Notes: generated from the sequence alone by a model not told the origin. DNA of 64,000 bases from Atriophallophorus winterbourni (GCA_013407085.1 JACCGJ010005792.1:1-64000); one strand, 5' to 3'. Positions 38,093 through 46,883 are shown, counted from the first letter of the stretch. Program-made: numbers and translations.

Positions 38093-41000
38093 GTTCATTA
38101 TAGATAACACAGGTGTGGGTTGCACAAAAAAGTGATTTGAATAAATTGGATAAAGCACCATAACACTAAATTACGCACAAACGCCGCGTGTATGTATGTA
38201 TGTATGTATGTATGTATGTATGTATGAAATCACAAGCTTGATCCAGGCAAAGTGCCGCACAGTCATAGACTGAACGTGAGCTAAGATACTGTCAGGTTGC
38301 ACAGTCCGTATGTAAAATAAAACAAGTACGCTAACACTGGAAAAATTAAGTATGAAAAACAAAATTTGATGGATTTCACAACGCTCGAATTAAAAAAACC
38401 AAAACAGACCTTTTTTGTGTTGGATGGAATTCAAACGAGTAGATGCCAGCAATTGCGAAGAAGGGAGCAACAAATTAAAATGCGAGGCGATCAAGGTTTG
38501 CCGTTCAGATGGCAAATAAGACATTGCCTCATGGCGCCAGTCGGAAGAAAGCAGGCTGTCCAACCAATGTAAGTGGTTTTCAATAGCGCCGCGGGGAGGA
38601 GCAGAAAATGATAGGGCCCGGCGAATATGCTCAAAACGTGACGGAGTAGAATAAAGTGAAACATCTCCCAAGGAGGACGAATTAGAAGTCGAAGATAAAG
38701 GCGCATAATTATGGCTCGACTCATGAAAGTTGTTTCCAGAACTAACATCCGGTGACGAGGACTGGTGAGCATAATCCCTGATGTTTCGTTCCCCATGGGA
38801 TTGGAGCAACTTTTGAAGGTATTTCAAAATAGCGCAAGTAAAGAGATCCGTTTGTTCAAGTAAAAGATCAAGGAACCCTTCTCGAACCCAAACATGAAGT
38901 TCCATTTGGAATTTTTTGTATATCTGTAAAACGAAACGGTCGGGTTTGATCAATGAAAAGTTCAAAAAGCATGCTGGGTCTAGCAAAATATCGTAATGGG
39001 CATCGGGACTAGCCGGTAAGAACCAGCACATGGTTCATCAAAAAGCAGCCCTATGATTAATAACCTTCAAAGCATACCGAAAACAAGAACAAAGGTGTTT
39101 CATATTTGCCTTGGAAATACAGAATACTTGGAATACTTAGAAAATAAAATATGAGATACAAACATGTTTTCAGAGTGTTGAATGTCAAAACCCACCGAAT
39201 ATAAATCGTCTTCCGATATTATATTCTCCAGTGAATTGAGCAACCAAGGGAAATCGGAAATCGGTCTTCCGGGTAAAATTAATTCAGCTGTTTTTTCTGT
39301 CACGAACCGCTTGTGTAAAATTGCGAATGCAGGGTGCTTTGTGTAACACATGGCTTCTGATCGAGCGCGGCCCTGATATAGCAATTCTACTTGCGTCAGT
39401 TCATTTATATACGTTTGCAATGGAGATTCACATTCACGATCGGGAAAAGCTTCAACGAGCAGATTGAATGGTATTCTCACATCTTTGGCCTTGGATGAAG
39501 TTTGACGGTTTTCCTGATTTCGCGATGCTGAATTAGATTCCACGTTTGAATTAATATCAACGAAGTGTTCAGAAAATTGATCTTGATCACGGATGTATTG
39601 TGCGACCTCGTCAAGCGATCTGTATAAAATGAAATGACAGTTATGAATGCACGGAATTGGCTTTATCAAAAGACTTCACACTATTTAACACAACAAAGTG
39701 ATAGCTGTACTAAACCAGCCAGACGCAGCGCTCATTGAACTTGTTTTTGCTCCAGTACGTGGGTGTAATGAGTTTGTCCCCGCGTGGAGCTCACTACTTC
39801 TAATTATGGATCCATGTAATAAACCATGTAACCAAACCCTAAATAGTACATAAAGCTTAAGTTTCCAAACCATTGTTGCATAATTCTGGTGCAGCCAACC
39901 CTGTTTAATCACATGGCCATACAATGCACATGTAAATGCGAAAAAACGCATGGTTTGGTCATTTTAAGCAAGCAAGGTAAAAACCCAAATTTATTTCAAT
40001 TCCGGAGAAAGCCAAGCAAAATGAGCGTCATTTTAACGCAATTCTTTCTCGACATTTTGGGGGGTGCCATTCTTGCAGTACGTCTTTATTGTGGAGGTAA
40101 CAACATGCTAATTTGATTTCTACTGAGCAGCATGGAAACTATGCTGGAACCCCGTTGTCATTTTTTCCCTTTGTAACTTTCTAATTGCAACCTATCAACC
40201 TACAATCTGCGATTGTTCCTAGTATGTATGTATGCATGAAAGCACAAGCCTGATATAGGCAAAGTGCAGCACAATCAGAAACTGCATGTGGGCGAAGTTA
40301 CTGTCAGATTGTTCCTAGAGGCTATGAGGAAGTATTGAATAACACTCAACAATAAAACTGTTACGCCTTCTAAAGAAATATATATATATATTTATATATG
40401 CGATTCTACAACGTTTCAATGGGTGACCTCAAACGCAACCCTGAATGAACGATCCCATTCGTCAGTTGGTGCCTAAGAAAAATATCAAATTCCAAATGTA
40501 ATCGATACATTCACACAAAACTCTCATTGGATGCCGTCGTTTTGTGAAAAAAATAATAAATAGATGAGGAATAAATGGTTTCTTTCATCGGTTGGTGTGA
40601 AACTGGTCTTGGTGGGCCTAAGGCAGGAAATGAAAATACCACTGACTTATACATTACCTAACGACCAGATAAAACGTTTCGTTGCTGCGTGTTCTTCGTT
40701 GCAGAGAAAAATCACAACAGAATCCATAATTAAACGTAAGCGGATCAAACAAATCTCGAATGAGCCGGAAGATTCGTCTACCCATTGTCGCGATTTATCA
40801 AAATTTACACCCTAGTAAATCGGGAACACTGAAATAAAAACTATTTTATCATAATCACAGTAACCGGGCACGAGCGCTTTCATATTTTGGAATTGCAACT
40901 GCAAAGAACTATCGTTTTTGTGCAGGGAAATGGGGCAATGCCATATTTTGTGTCGTTCTGTTGATGGAACTTAGATGACAATGTCCAGGCTTCTGTCTAT

Positions 41001-44000
41001 ATTCACTGTGCCAATTAAATGTTACCATCAAACGCGCCTACGAAATAAAGTCATGAGAATGTGTTCCACTGAACATTCAATGATACACTTTTAAATTACA
41101 GTTACAAAATGAATTCTGTCACCATACTGTGAGCTCCACATGAACAAAACTTTGTAACCCACGAAGATGGTTTGACAGTGTTCAAAAACCGATCGCTAAA
41201 ATGCAACTTGACTAAAGACAACCATGGTATTAGTTATCATAAACAAACGTTCGGTGTTACACATCATCATCATGAAGCACAAGTCTGGAGCCAGACAAAG
41301 TGCCAAGCAATATGAAGCAGGAAAAGCATATAAGCAAGCGCGTGGAAAAGGGAAACCAGGCAAGCGGAATACGCAAAAGCAAATGCACAAAAAAGCAGCT
41401 TGTTTTTGTAGTTTAACTGCATGCGATTTTTTGTTTTTTTTTGTTTTATGTAAAATAATACGAATAAAAAAAATTATGACACACATAATAAAATACACTG
41501 GCGCCACTGACTTCGGTTTGTAGCCATATGCCGTAAGGTTTCCAGCCAAATATTAGGTGGAGCTTTTGGACCCCACCCAGGCAAACGAATACGCCCAACT
41601 GAGCCTAGCGCTACGGTGAGTTTCTTCATCCCAACGCGCCACGTCATGGACTGGCCACCCGATCTTTTTCCCAGCTTCTCTCAGGCTCTGCGAATAAGGC
41701 GCGGTACGGTAAACGGTGAGTAGGCATTCTTAAAACATGTCCCAACCATCGCAAGCGAGCAAGCATCAGCATTTCTCTCAGTCCGTGGCCACCTGGTCCT
41801 AACACCCGCTTGCAGACATCTATATTTGTAAGACGATGCTGCCACCGAATGCGAGCAATTCTACACAGGCAACGGGTATCAAAAACAGAAAGCCGACGGA
41901 CATCTTCCGCTCGGAGAGACCAGATTTCGCAGCCATAAAGGAGTGTAGCACGCACCACTGCGTTGTACACTCTGCCTTTAGTATGGAGTGAAACATCGCG
42001 TCGACGCCACAGGTGGCGAAGGTTAGCAAACCCTGCACCCGCTTTGCGAACACGATGTGAGATCTCGTCCTCGACACAACCGCCAGCGGAGATACAACTG
42101 CCAAGGTAAACAAAGCTGTCGACCAATTCAAGATTGACATTGCACACAGTTAGGTTTGGAAGAGAGCCGCTCCAATCCTGGGTAAGTGTTTTACACTTGT
42201 TAGTGCAAATATCTAATAGGTGCACCATTATATTAGGTGCCAAGCACAACCATACCTTAAAGCTTCAAGTTGCAGGCGGTTCCAGGGCATTGTGCATTAT
42301 AGTTACAAGATGTCATGTAAACATTTATTCGTAGTTTTGTATCAAAGCGTTTTTGTTAATTTTCAGCAAAAATAATGATTAAGTATGGATTGGTATGAAA
42401 GCACAAGCCTGATCCAGGCAAAGTGTCGCACAGTCATAGACTGCACGTGGGCTGTTACTGTCAGGTTGCCTAGGGCTAGACAAATAAGAAAGGATAATAA
42501 AAATAGAAACGGCAGCGAGACTCCAGTATCTTTCAGCATGCAGCTCACTGCAAATCAATTTAGCACGATGTTAGCCTTACAATACAGAAGTACAGTAGGT
42601 TTACACATCAGTGCAAACGGATGGTTGTACTGCACTTAAGTATTCGGTACATGCTACCGGTGCAATGCTCTCAGTGATGATGATGCTCTCTCATCCGCAA
42701 ATTTTAAACCCAATTCTGTATGTTACATAGGCGACTCGATTTACGCCTCTAAAAGAGTTCCGACTCTTAACAAACATAAAACACATAAACATTCTCTTTA
42801 GAATTTTACGGATTATGTTGCCTTCTTTCACTAAGCCATCCTTGACGATTATCTCAAGACCAAACGTTTTCAGTCACGCGATTTCTATGAACTCTGCTCG
42901 GGAAGAAAATGATGGATAGCTGGCAAATTACTAGAAAAGTACCATAACGGTTTAAGCTGAACATGAATATGGCCCGCTATAGGAACTTGAAACCCAAAAC
43001 TATTTCCTTTCGGTTTTCAAATAAAAGTAATGTACCGGGGTTTATCAGGTTCTTTAGCTTTTTACGCAATTGACTTTTAGAGTTTATCTTTATTCTAACA
43101 TCGGTCTGTGCATCCGTCGGAGGAAAATCTATTAATAGGAGCAAAATCAAACACAACTGCGATTACTTTCTACGAGTTACTGATATATATTCTGGCCTTC
43201 GATATAAGTGCTTCATGATGTGCGCATGAAATCATAAGCTTGCGAGGCAGAAACAAATGACGCAGGCCATAGACTAACATGGGATATATTAAGTCAGTTT
43301 TGCCCCCACCCCCCCCCGCGGGATGGAGCGAGACAAAGTGCCAAACAATATAAAGCAAGAAAGACAGATAAGCAAGACATGAAAAACAGGAAAGCGGAAT
43401 ATACAAAACCAAATACGCAAAAACCAGCTTGTTTGTGTAGTTTTAATGCATGCGATTTTGTGATTTTTTAATTTTTACATCAAACAATACCGATTAAAAA
43501 AATATGACACAATCAAATACACTGCCGCCACTGACTTCGGGTTGCAGCCATACCTCGTAAGGTTTTCAGCCAATTATAAGGTGGATCTTTTGGACCCCAC
43601 CCAGGCAAAAGAATACGCTCGTTTTTTCCAGCTTCTACCAGGCTTTGCGAATAAGGCGCAATATGGTAAACGGTGATGAGACATTCTTAAAACACGTCCA
43701 AACAATCGCAAACGAGCAAGCATAAGCATTTCTCTTAGTCTGTGATCTCTTGGTCTAAGCACCCGCTTGCAGATATCTATTTTTGTAATGCAATGGTGTC
43801 ACCGAATGCAAGCAATCCTACGCAGGCAACGGGTGTCAAAAACAGAAAGCCAACGGACATCTTCCAATCAGACAGAATAGGTTTCGCAGTTACAAAGTAG
43901 TGTAGCACACACCACTGCGTTGTACACTCGGCTTTTATTACGGAGTGAAATATCGCTTCGACGCCACAAGTGGCGAAGGTAAGCAATCGTTACACCCGCT

Positions 44001-45973
44001 TTGCAAACACGTTATGAGAGCTCGTCCTCGGCACAACCGCCAGCAGAGATACAACTGCCAAAAGTGAGATGTCATCCGCATACTGTAGATCGGTACATCT
44101 CTCACTCAGCAGAAGTTCAACACCTGCGCCCACCTGACCAGCTGAAGCTTTCCTTGGGACATCATCTATCGCGAAGTTAATAGGCAATGGCGAAATAGGG
44201 CAGCCCTGCCGCACCTCGCTGGAGATATTGAAAGAAGACGGCAATTGTCCGTACGCTCGAACCCTGCCCGAAGTTTGGTAATATAATGATTTCAAGATCC
44301 TAACATATTTCTCTGGCACTCCATGTTTTAGCAGACAGTGTACAAGACTTTCGCGATCGATTGAATCTAATGCCGCTCGGATGTCAAGGAATACTACGAT
44401 AGTTGACCTGCAAAATGTATGGCTTTGCTCCAGTAACTAACGGGGTGTGAAGATGTGATTTATACACGGACCGGCACGAAACCGGGTTTGCACCTCACGA
44501 ATTTGCTTTACCTGTTTGGTAAATCCCTTTTGAAAATCGGAGCATTGACTGATTCTCTCCAAGGAATCGGAACGCGTTCCACAGCCAACATGTTTACGAA
44601 CAGCGTTGGAATTTCGCAAACTAGAGCGAAACCGCCATCTTTGAACAATGACGGTACCAAGGCATCAGCAACGGATGCCCGATTGCGCTTAAGGTTCCGA
44701 AGTACATTGTAAATATCAGATTGAGTAAGATCCTCGAGAGAAATCGACAATGGGGGCGCAGCCAGATCGTTTTTCAGTTCGCAATGTCAACTAGACTACT
44801 TGGCACTATTTGAAACAAGGCTTGTAATTTAAAAAGACGCATAAAACAGTGGTGAACGTAAAGATATGGTTCACATGAGGAAACTTACTTATTGCGTACA
44901 GGTTCCAGACTTGGAAGAAGTGATAAAAGCGTTCGGTTAATGCGGGCAAATGTATTCCGTCGCAGAATAAATTCGCGGTGCTTTGTAAACAACTCAAAGT
45001 CACACATAGCAAGCTTGGTACCAACAAGACCAAGATGCGTAACCACGTCACTTTGTTGACTATAACGTTTCATGAAACTAGCCCAGTCGGATAAGAAATC
45101 AACATGGGATTTCGAAAGGAGTCGGATAAAATTTGAATAGGCAGTTTGCATCTGTGCCTTTCTTGAAAGATAAACTTCTAGATACCTTGGGATCTTTAAC
45201 TTTGATGTTCGATGTTTATCGATCAATTTTGACAAAATGAGAAACGTTTCCTCAACATTGACATTTTCGTGGGCGGATGTTTCAATTAGCGGTAGTTTCT
45301 TGTACTCGGGTTTATATAATACATCCGTTTGAACATCCATATGATTTGATGGCATTGTATCGAACTTGGAAGCAGCTAAAATGATAGGCTTTTTAGACTT
45401 ATGCAAAATATTGAGAAATTCTTGCGAAACAAAATCGTCGACGGCTGAGCACTCATAAAAGAGCGATGAGTCTCTGTTAGTGCAATAACGCACATCGCAT
45501 ACCAAAACAAAACCACTAACTTCTAGCTCTGATGGGAAATATTCTTTTTCAAACGATTCCACATCTTTTAATTGGTCTGGGCAAATATAGCGTAATTTTC
45601 CAGGGGAAGTAAGATGAGTAGCACAACTCCTGGGCACGTAGTCAATACAAGGATCATCACAACCCTTTACAGCAAATGGAATGGAATCATTTTGATCAAA
45701 AAATTCAGTCTGCTCAACAATCCTGAAGTACACGGTGTAATCGTCTATTTTTCTAGCAACACATCCCCAATATAACCAACTGTCACAGTTAATGATTTCG
45801 TTTGTAATATCCGAGGATGTTAATTGAAACGAATGATCTGTACGATAAAAATCCGGATGCGGGAGAGTGAAACGATTGCACAAACAAGATTTTCCAGATT
45901 TTCGCGGGCCTACGACGCTGATATTATACGTCCTTGTGGAAGCAGCTTGATGTGGACAGTATGAGTTCGGCAT
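18282..45973 (-). CDS. p190-type RhoGAP (ARHGAP5/ARHGAP35 family), twelve exons placed, 3' end not found
   Basis: p190 proteins are large Rho-GTPase regulators: GTPase domain, FF repeats, pseudo-GTPase domains, a linker bound by RasGAP, and a C-terminal RhoGAP domain. Exons on the minus strand: 45973-44889, 39619-39164, 39008-38410, 36785-36154, 34229-33470, 31664-31139, 31064-30685, 29462-29410, 27176-26738, 23266-22704, 19991-19662 and 18452-18282. All joins are GT-AG and phase-consistent, giving 1998 codons without a stop. The first exon matches p190 closely: TYNISVVG, P-loop GPRKSGKS (22-29), SCLCNRF, LYWG, EQTEF, SKFD (202-205), ETSAHENVNV. Exon 2 resembles the FF region (RIPFNLL, LPGRP). 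It is already longer than human p190A before any GAP domain. The RhoGAP domain must lie in unseen exons or beyond the window. Exons 1, 2 and 5 are firm; exons 8 and 10-12 rest mainly on splice signals and phase. Confidence 0.85.
18782..18967 (-). repeat. SINE-like repeat copy 5, lacking its tail
   Basis: Begins inside the TGCGGCAC block and runs to the GCACGATTGCA end. The CATA tail and about 40 bp are missing. Confidence 0.8.
18968..19661. other. p190 intron sequence
   Basis: Nothing recognised apart from a short GTGGTGGTGGCGAC run near 19195. Confidence 0.4.
19662..19991 (-). CDS. p190-type gene, exon 11
   Basis: 110 codons between GGTGCAG and AAG/GTGCGA, phase 0 at both ends, which matches its neighbours. 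The product starts MDRDALARFLDEEVSGF and ends in a basic run (KWAKRGRK). Ser/Pro-rich, no known domain. A basic cluster before the GAP domain recalls the polybasic region of p190, but this is an inference. Confidence 0.68.
19992..21835. other. p190 intron sequence
   Basis: Two plus-strand open frames (20279-20644 and 20734-20988) match no family and lack splice context. Nothing else recognised. Confidence 0.4.
21836..22164 (-). repeat. SINE-like repeat copy 6 with a long TATG microsatellite tail
   Basis: The tail at 21860-21940 is about 20 uninterrupted TATG units, the longest in the window. The body is full length and ends CACATCCGTGC. Confidence 0.88.
22168..22400 (-). repeat. SINE-like repeat copy 7, adjacent to copy 6
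   Basis: A second, more diverged full-length copy in the same orientation. It starts with its own short TATG tail two to four bases after copy 6 ends, giving a head-to-tail pair. Confidence 0.85.
22704..23266 (-). CDS. p190-type gene, exon 10
   Basis: 187 codons with acceptor GGTCATAG and a perfect donor CCCC/GTAAGT. The two leading bases fit the phase 1 end of exon 9. The product is Ser/Thr-rich with a basic SRERRRSFS stretch, possibly a phosphorylation site, and a His-rich patch (FHHHHRWHH). No domain recognised. Confidence 0.72.
23267..24149. other. p190 intron sequence with a short repeat module
   Basis: Holds one reversed copy of a short module (23770-23835, CACCGGTAGCACGTACCG) that also occurs near 27478 and 42636. 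Otherwise nothing recognised. Confidence 0.5.
24150..25615 (-). mobile_element. RTE-like LINE, degenerate RT and C-terminus
   Basis: Fragments read leftwards in several frames: an RT N-terminal part with FKEGDQILMNIL and WEESVIIPIFKKG (25191-25520), the catalytic motif DYADDIVLL with YLGRSI (24565-24849), and the C-terminal LHWLDHVLRMPDQRLP (24153-24419). The motif order is right for one decayed element. Frameshifts and stops show it is dead. It sits in a p190 intron in the gene's own sense. Confidence 0.88.
25616..26737. other. p190 intron sequence
   Basis: Overlapping open frames of 75-99 codons at 26160-26459 on both strands match nothing known. No repeat recognised. Confidence 0.4.
26738..27176 (-). 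CDS. p190-type gene, exon 9
   Basis: A strong acceptor (TTTGTCTTCTAG), 146 codons plus one base, donor AAG/GTATTT. The product contains acidic EDEEPIYEDLDLIFPP, which resembles the tyrosine sites in the linker of vertebrate p190 (EEPIY in p190A). This supports membership in the gene, though SH2 binding is only inferred. ESDYCEP further on is a second tyrosine in acidic context. Confidence 0.8.
27823..28042 (+). repeat. SINE-like repeat copy 8
   Basis: One of the best preserved copies, GATGTGCAATCGTGCAGC to CTTGTGCCTTCATACAT. Confidence 0.88.
28043..28740. other. p190 intron sequence
   Basis: Short open frames only; nothing recognised. Confidence 0.4.
28741..28803 (+). repeat. SINE-like repeat copy 9, 3' fragment
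   Basis: Only the last third is present, from TATCTTCGCCCACGTGCAG to CTTGAGCTTTCA. Confidence 0.7.
29027..29244 (+). repeat. SINE-like repeat copy 10
   Basis: Full-length apart from a short deletion in the CTGACAGTATCTTAGCCC block. Tail CATACATACAT. Confidence 0.85.
29410..29462 (-). CDS. p190-type gene, small exon 8 (53 bp)
   Basis: Found because exon 7 ends in phase 1 while exon 9 needs phase 0. This piece has an excellent acceptor (GTAATTTTTCAG), a perfect donor (TTCG/GTAAGT) and exactly two leading bases plus 17 open codons (VSFPSITSASSVGADCS). It repairs the phase. Confidence 0.72.
29463..30399. other. p190 intron sequence
   Basis: AT-rich, nothing recognised. Confidence 0.4.
30400..30630 (+). 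repeat. SINE-like repeat copy 11
   Basis: Diverged full-length copy with CATATATG tail, ending 54 bp before exon 7 of the p190-type gene on the other strand. Confidence 0.8.
30685..31064 (-). CDS. p190-type gene, exon 7
   Basis: 126 open codons plus phase bases between TTTGCAAACAG and CCCC/GTGAGT. One leading base fits exon 6. The product is Ser/Thr/Arg-rich (SFSRSHRTLSSQTL-like composition) without a known domain. Only this frame joins to both neighbours, although the other two frames are also fairly open. Confidence 0.68.
31139..31664 (-). CDS. p190-type gene, exon 6
   Basis: Acceptor CCGATTTAG, donor AAA/GTAAGG, two leading bases matching exon 5. Begins DHVIAFLDRCWSHVDKTKFPRYSD, a folded-looking stretch, then a Ser/Pro-rich linker. 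The exact acceptor is less certain than the donor. Confidence 0.72.
31756..32940 (-). mobile_element. LINE reverse transcriptase remnant in p190 intron 5
   Basis: Pieces in order on the minus strand: ENAPGDDGIPPELI and CVPQEMLDTKIVTLFKNKGD (32512-32802), FIDLTKAFDYVSREGL (32276-32506), FADDPVFSAHSQKHLQ (31756-32034). The catalytic FADD is kept, but frames are broken by stops. It resembles the RTE/Jockey-like type with NKGDR. A second fragment of the same family lies at 61945-62212. Confidence 0.85.
33470..34229 (-). CDS. p190-type gene, exon 5, pseudo-GTPase-like part with Cys-rich insert
   Basis: A very good acceptor (TTTTTCCTTCACAG), 253 codons plus one base, donor ATCG/GTAGGT. The start (DGFVFVLGA) and later VLYRSRDWNARLSSV with CPYLILLAEND fit alternating beta strands of a Ras-like fold. 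The corresponding region of p190 is a pseudo-GTPase domain that has lost nucleotide-binding motifs. Between them lies a Cys-rich loop of about 34 residues with ten cysteines (CNCC, CACAVCCNC) that I do not recall in vertebrate p190. Confidence 0.82.
34324..34574 (-). repeat. SINE-like repeat copy 12
   Basis: Full-length, tail of TATG at 34324-34345, end CACATGCGTGC. A short ATTATTATTAATAAT run follows at 34600-34620. Confidence 0.82.
34575..35867. other. p190 intron sequence
   Basis: AT-rich. A small decayed piece of the SINE-like family may lie at 35338-35400 (CACGTGCAGTCTATCACT). Nothing else recognised. Confidence 0.4.
35868..36013 (+). repeat. SINE-like repeat copy 13, decayed and internally deleted
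   Basis: Blocks matching the family occur in the right order: GCGCAATTGATTACTGCATG, TCTCGCTGTCATT, and GGCCCAAGTGCAGTCTAATA with GCACTTGG. No tail. Confidence 0.5.
36154..36785 (-). CDS. p190-type gene, exon 4
   Basis: Acceptor CTTCGCTTGCAG gives two leading bases that fit exon 3; the donor AAG/GTTTGT ends in phase 0 as exon 5 needs. Product of 210 residues with VDPLCLETDVTGY and hydrophobic TVAVVCVCSDLLAAHAAIHLL, which may be the first strand and helix of the pseudo-GTPase fold continued in exon 5. Confidence 0.78.
36786..38188. other. p190 intron sequence
   Basis: Nothing coding recognised. A (TTA)n microsatellite lies at 38061-38091 and a GAAGAA-rich run near 37795. Confidence 0.45.
38189..38309 (-). 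repeat. SINE-like repeat copy 14, 3' half with TATG microsatellite
   Basis: (TATG)n at 38189-38226, then the body as far as CTGTCAGGTTGCACAG; the other half is missing. Confidence 0.82.
38410..39008 (-). CDS. p190-type gene, exon 3 (FF-domain region)
   Basis: Acceptor TTACCGGCTAG with one leading base, donor AAAAAAG/GTCTGT. Helical stretch IYKKFQMELHVWVREGFLDLLLEQTDLF, comparable in place to the last FF repeat of p190, then a Ser-rich tail with RRALSFSAPPRG. Confidence 0.75.
39164..39619 (-). CDS. p190-type gene, exon 2 (FF-domain region)
   Basis: Excellent acceptor (CATTTTATACAG). The single leading base completes the Lys codon begun in exon 1. The product shows RIPFNLLVEAFPD, YINELTQVE, KRFVTEKT and ILPGRPISDFPWLL, which align by eye with the FF region of p190 (RIPFDL ... 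TPGKPW). The donor at 39163 (CAT/GTTTGT) was chosen because it fits the phase of exon 3; GTGGGT at 39195 is a better-looking donor but breaks phase. Confidence 0.8.
40223..40318 (-). repeat. SINE-like repeat copy 15, 3' fragment
   Basis: TATG tail, then CACAAGCCTGATATAGGC and the following block; the rest is missing. An AT-rich (TA) run follows at 40377-40400. Confidence 0.78.
40319..41262. other. p190 intron 1 sequence
   Basis: Nothing recognised beyond the TA run. Confidence 0.4.
41263..42250 (-). mobile_element. RTE-like LINE, 3' part with complete 3' end
   Basis: A long open stretch (41644-42249) encodes the RTE C-terminus: VYLGSCISAGGCVEDEI, RRRDVSLHTKGRVYNA, LLYGCEIWSLRAED, RWLGHVLRMPTHRLP. 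It is followed by a 3' UTR through to about 41263, where the minus strand ends in CTTGTGCTTCATGATGATG. The TGA/ATG triplet run is probably the tail. 5'-truncated after about 1 kb, as usual for LINEs. It lies in p190 intron 1. Confidence 0.9.
42383..42616 (-). repeat. SINE-like repeat copy 16
   Basis: Full-length with short internal deletions. Its end is followed within 25 bp by one copy of the ACCGGTGCAATGCT module (42636-42690). Confidence 0.84.
43217..43302 (-). repeat. possible SINE-like fragment
   Basis: GCATGAAATCATAAGCTTGC and GGCCATAGACTAACATGGG recall the family, but the block order is disturbed. A poly-C run (43303-43316) follows. Confidence 0.4.
43317..44765 (-). mobile_element. 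RTE-like LINE, second copy in p190 intron 1
   Basis: Same family as 41263-42250, but older and longer. It retains RT pieces (VRQGCPISPLPINFAIDD and YADDISLL at 43990-44319; LTQSDIYNVLRNLKRNRASVADALVPSLF at 44508-44750), C-terminal pieces (REMLMLARLRLFGRVLRM at 43574-43762) and the shared 3' UTR down to about 43317. Frameshifts throughout. Confidence 0.9.
44889..45973 (-). CDS. p190-type gene, exon 1 with GTPase domain
   Basis: 361 codons plus two bases from ATG at 45973 to the perfect donor AATAA/GTAAGT. GTPase motifs: P-loop GPRKSGKS, SKFD in place of NKxD/TKCD, ETSA. The order of further landmarks (SCLCNRF, LYWG, EQTEF, CPDQL, SGFVLVCDV, KKPIILAASKFD, ETSAHENVNVEETF, LIDKHR) follows human p190A. 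The loop insert that precedes the P-loop Gly in vertebrates is absent. Residues from about 262 onward begin the first FF repeat. A stop lies one codon before the ATG in frame, which fixes the start. Confidence 0.95.
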
Positions 45974-46028
45974 AAATCATGTAGGTCATCGGTCAAATGA
46001 AGCGCGGTTTGTTCAAGTTCAAGATTCA

Positions 46029-46043
46029 CTGGGCAGAAAGAAG
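46029..46043 (-). promoter_or_regulatory. splice acceptor upstream of the p190-type start
   Basis: The minus strand reads CTTCTTTCTGCCCAG ending at 46029, 55 bases before the ATG at 45973. It could end a 5'-UTR intron or receive a spliced leader. Confidence 0.5.
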
Positions 46044-46288
46044 CTGAAAGCCTATCACGCGCCCGGATTTCCTTCAATGGTATGCGGTATAACACCCACT
46101 ACTTCAATATAGAGTAGACAGTTTGTACATTTGACACGTCCTTGTTTCCTGATATCTGACATGTAAGCTATAGGTTCTTATCACTAACACGACGAGAGGC
46201 CATCGATTCAGGAAACAATGCAATAATAAACGTGAACAATACAAATATATGTTTTTGATTTCATTATTTTTTAGATTCTTATTAGACA

Positions 46289-46455
46289 ATGTTTATAAAT
46301 AGGGTAGTCCATTTAGCGTCTAATTCCTTCTTAAAGCTTGACACGTTTGGGAGTTTGATTATACCATCTGTGAGCTTATTACAATGGTTGACCACATGGT
46401 TGCTGATAAAATATTCATGTACTCGCGGCCTAGGTTTACACTTGGAAAATTTTAT
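46289..46455 (-). mobile_element. CR1-like LINE, C-terminal end
   Basis: Minus-strand frame KFSKCKPRPRVHEYFISN, VVNHCNKL, SVSSFKKELDAKW-like and stop; it resembles FFSERVVNYWNRLP ... FKNGLD at 54296-54619. It cuts off the downstream end of the Gypsy integrase fragment to its right. Confidence 0.75.
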
Positions 46456-46511
46456 GGAACCATTTCGTTCGATGACGAATTATTTGTCACAGCGGCTAAT
46501 GACTTTGAAGG
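46456..46511 (-). pseudogene. integrase C-terminal piece of Gypsy copy 2, left of the hAT insertion
   Basis: Reads GPFKVISRCDK, stop, FVIERNGS, the continuation of the integrase end found right of the hAT element at 50636 onward. It shows that the hAT element jumped into this Gypsy copy. Confidence 0.8.
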
Positions 46512-46519
46512 GACCAGTG
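46512..46519 (+). repeat. left target-site duplication GACCAGTG
   Basis: Eight bases identical to 50628-50635. An 8-bp duplication is the hallmark of hAT transposition. Confidence 0.96.
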
Positions 46520-46590
46520 CAGACAATAACGAATGTCACTTTTTTGGAGCGAAGCGAAGTGCGAAGCGAATTTTCGAAGTGCCCTAACTG
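46520..46590 (+). repeat. left terminal inverted repeat and subterminal block of the hAT element
   Basis: CAGACAATAACGAAT followed by GAGCGAAGCGAAGTGCGAAG; its counterpart lies inverted at 50555-50627. Confidence 0.9.
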
Positions 46591-46790
46591 CCCTTCGCGA
46601 TAGCGAATAGTATCAAAGCGAATATCCAAAGTGCACTTCGCCATAACGAATATTAGCGAATAATCTTCGCTCAACTTCGATGTAACCCAAAAACTTCGTT
46701 TTCGACAAAAAACCTTGCTTTAATTTGCTATAATTCGCTAATATTCGTTTAAATTCGCCTTTCTTCGCTGAAATAAAACGAATTCCGAAA
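46591..46790. repeat. subterminal TTCGC/GCGAA-rich block, left
   Basis: Dense short motifs such as TAGCGAATA, CTTCGCC, ATTCGCTAATATTCG on both strands. The matching right block is 50410-50554. They could be transposase-binding sites. Confidence 0.75.
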
Positions 46791-46883
46791 TAAATTATTT
46801 TTTGACCATGAAAGAACTTTTATTTGACAAGAGAGGACTTTTTCATGAGCTTTGGAATTGTAAATATAAAAAACCGTGTTTTC

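Noticed and set aside
39164..39195. Better-looking donor GTGGGT at 39194-39195 for exon 2 of the p190-type gene
   Set aside because: It would end in phase 0, but the only open acceptor of exon 3 needs phase 2; the donor at 39162-39163 was used instead. Transcripts could overturn this.
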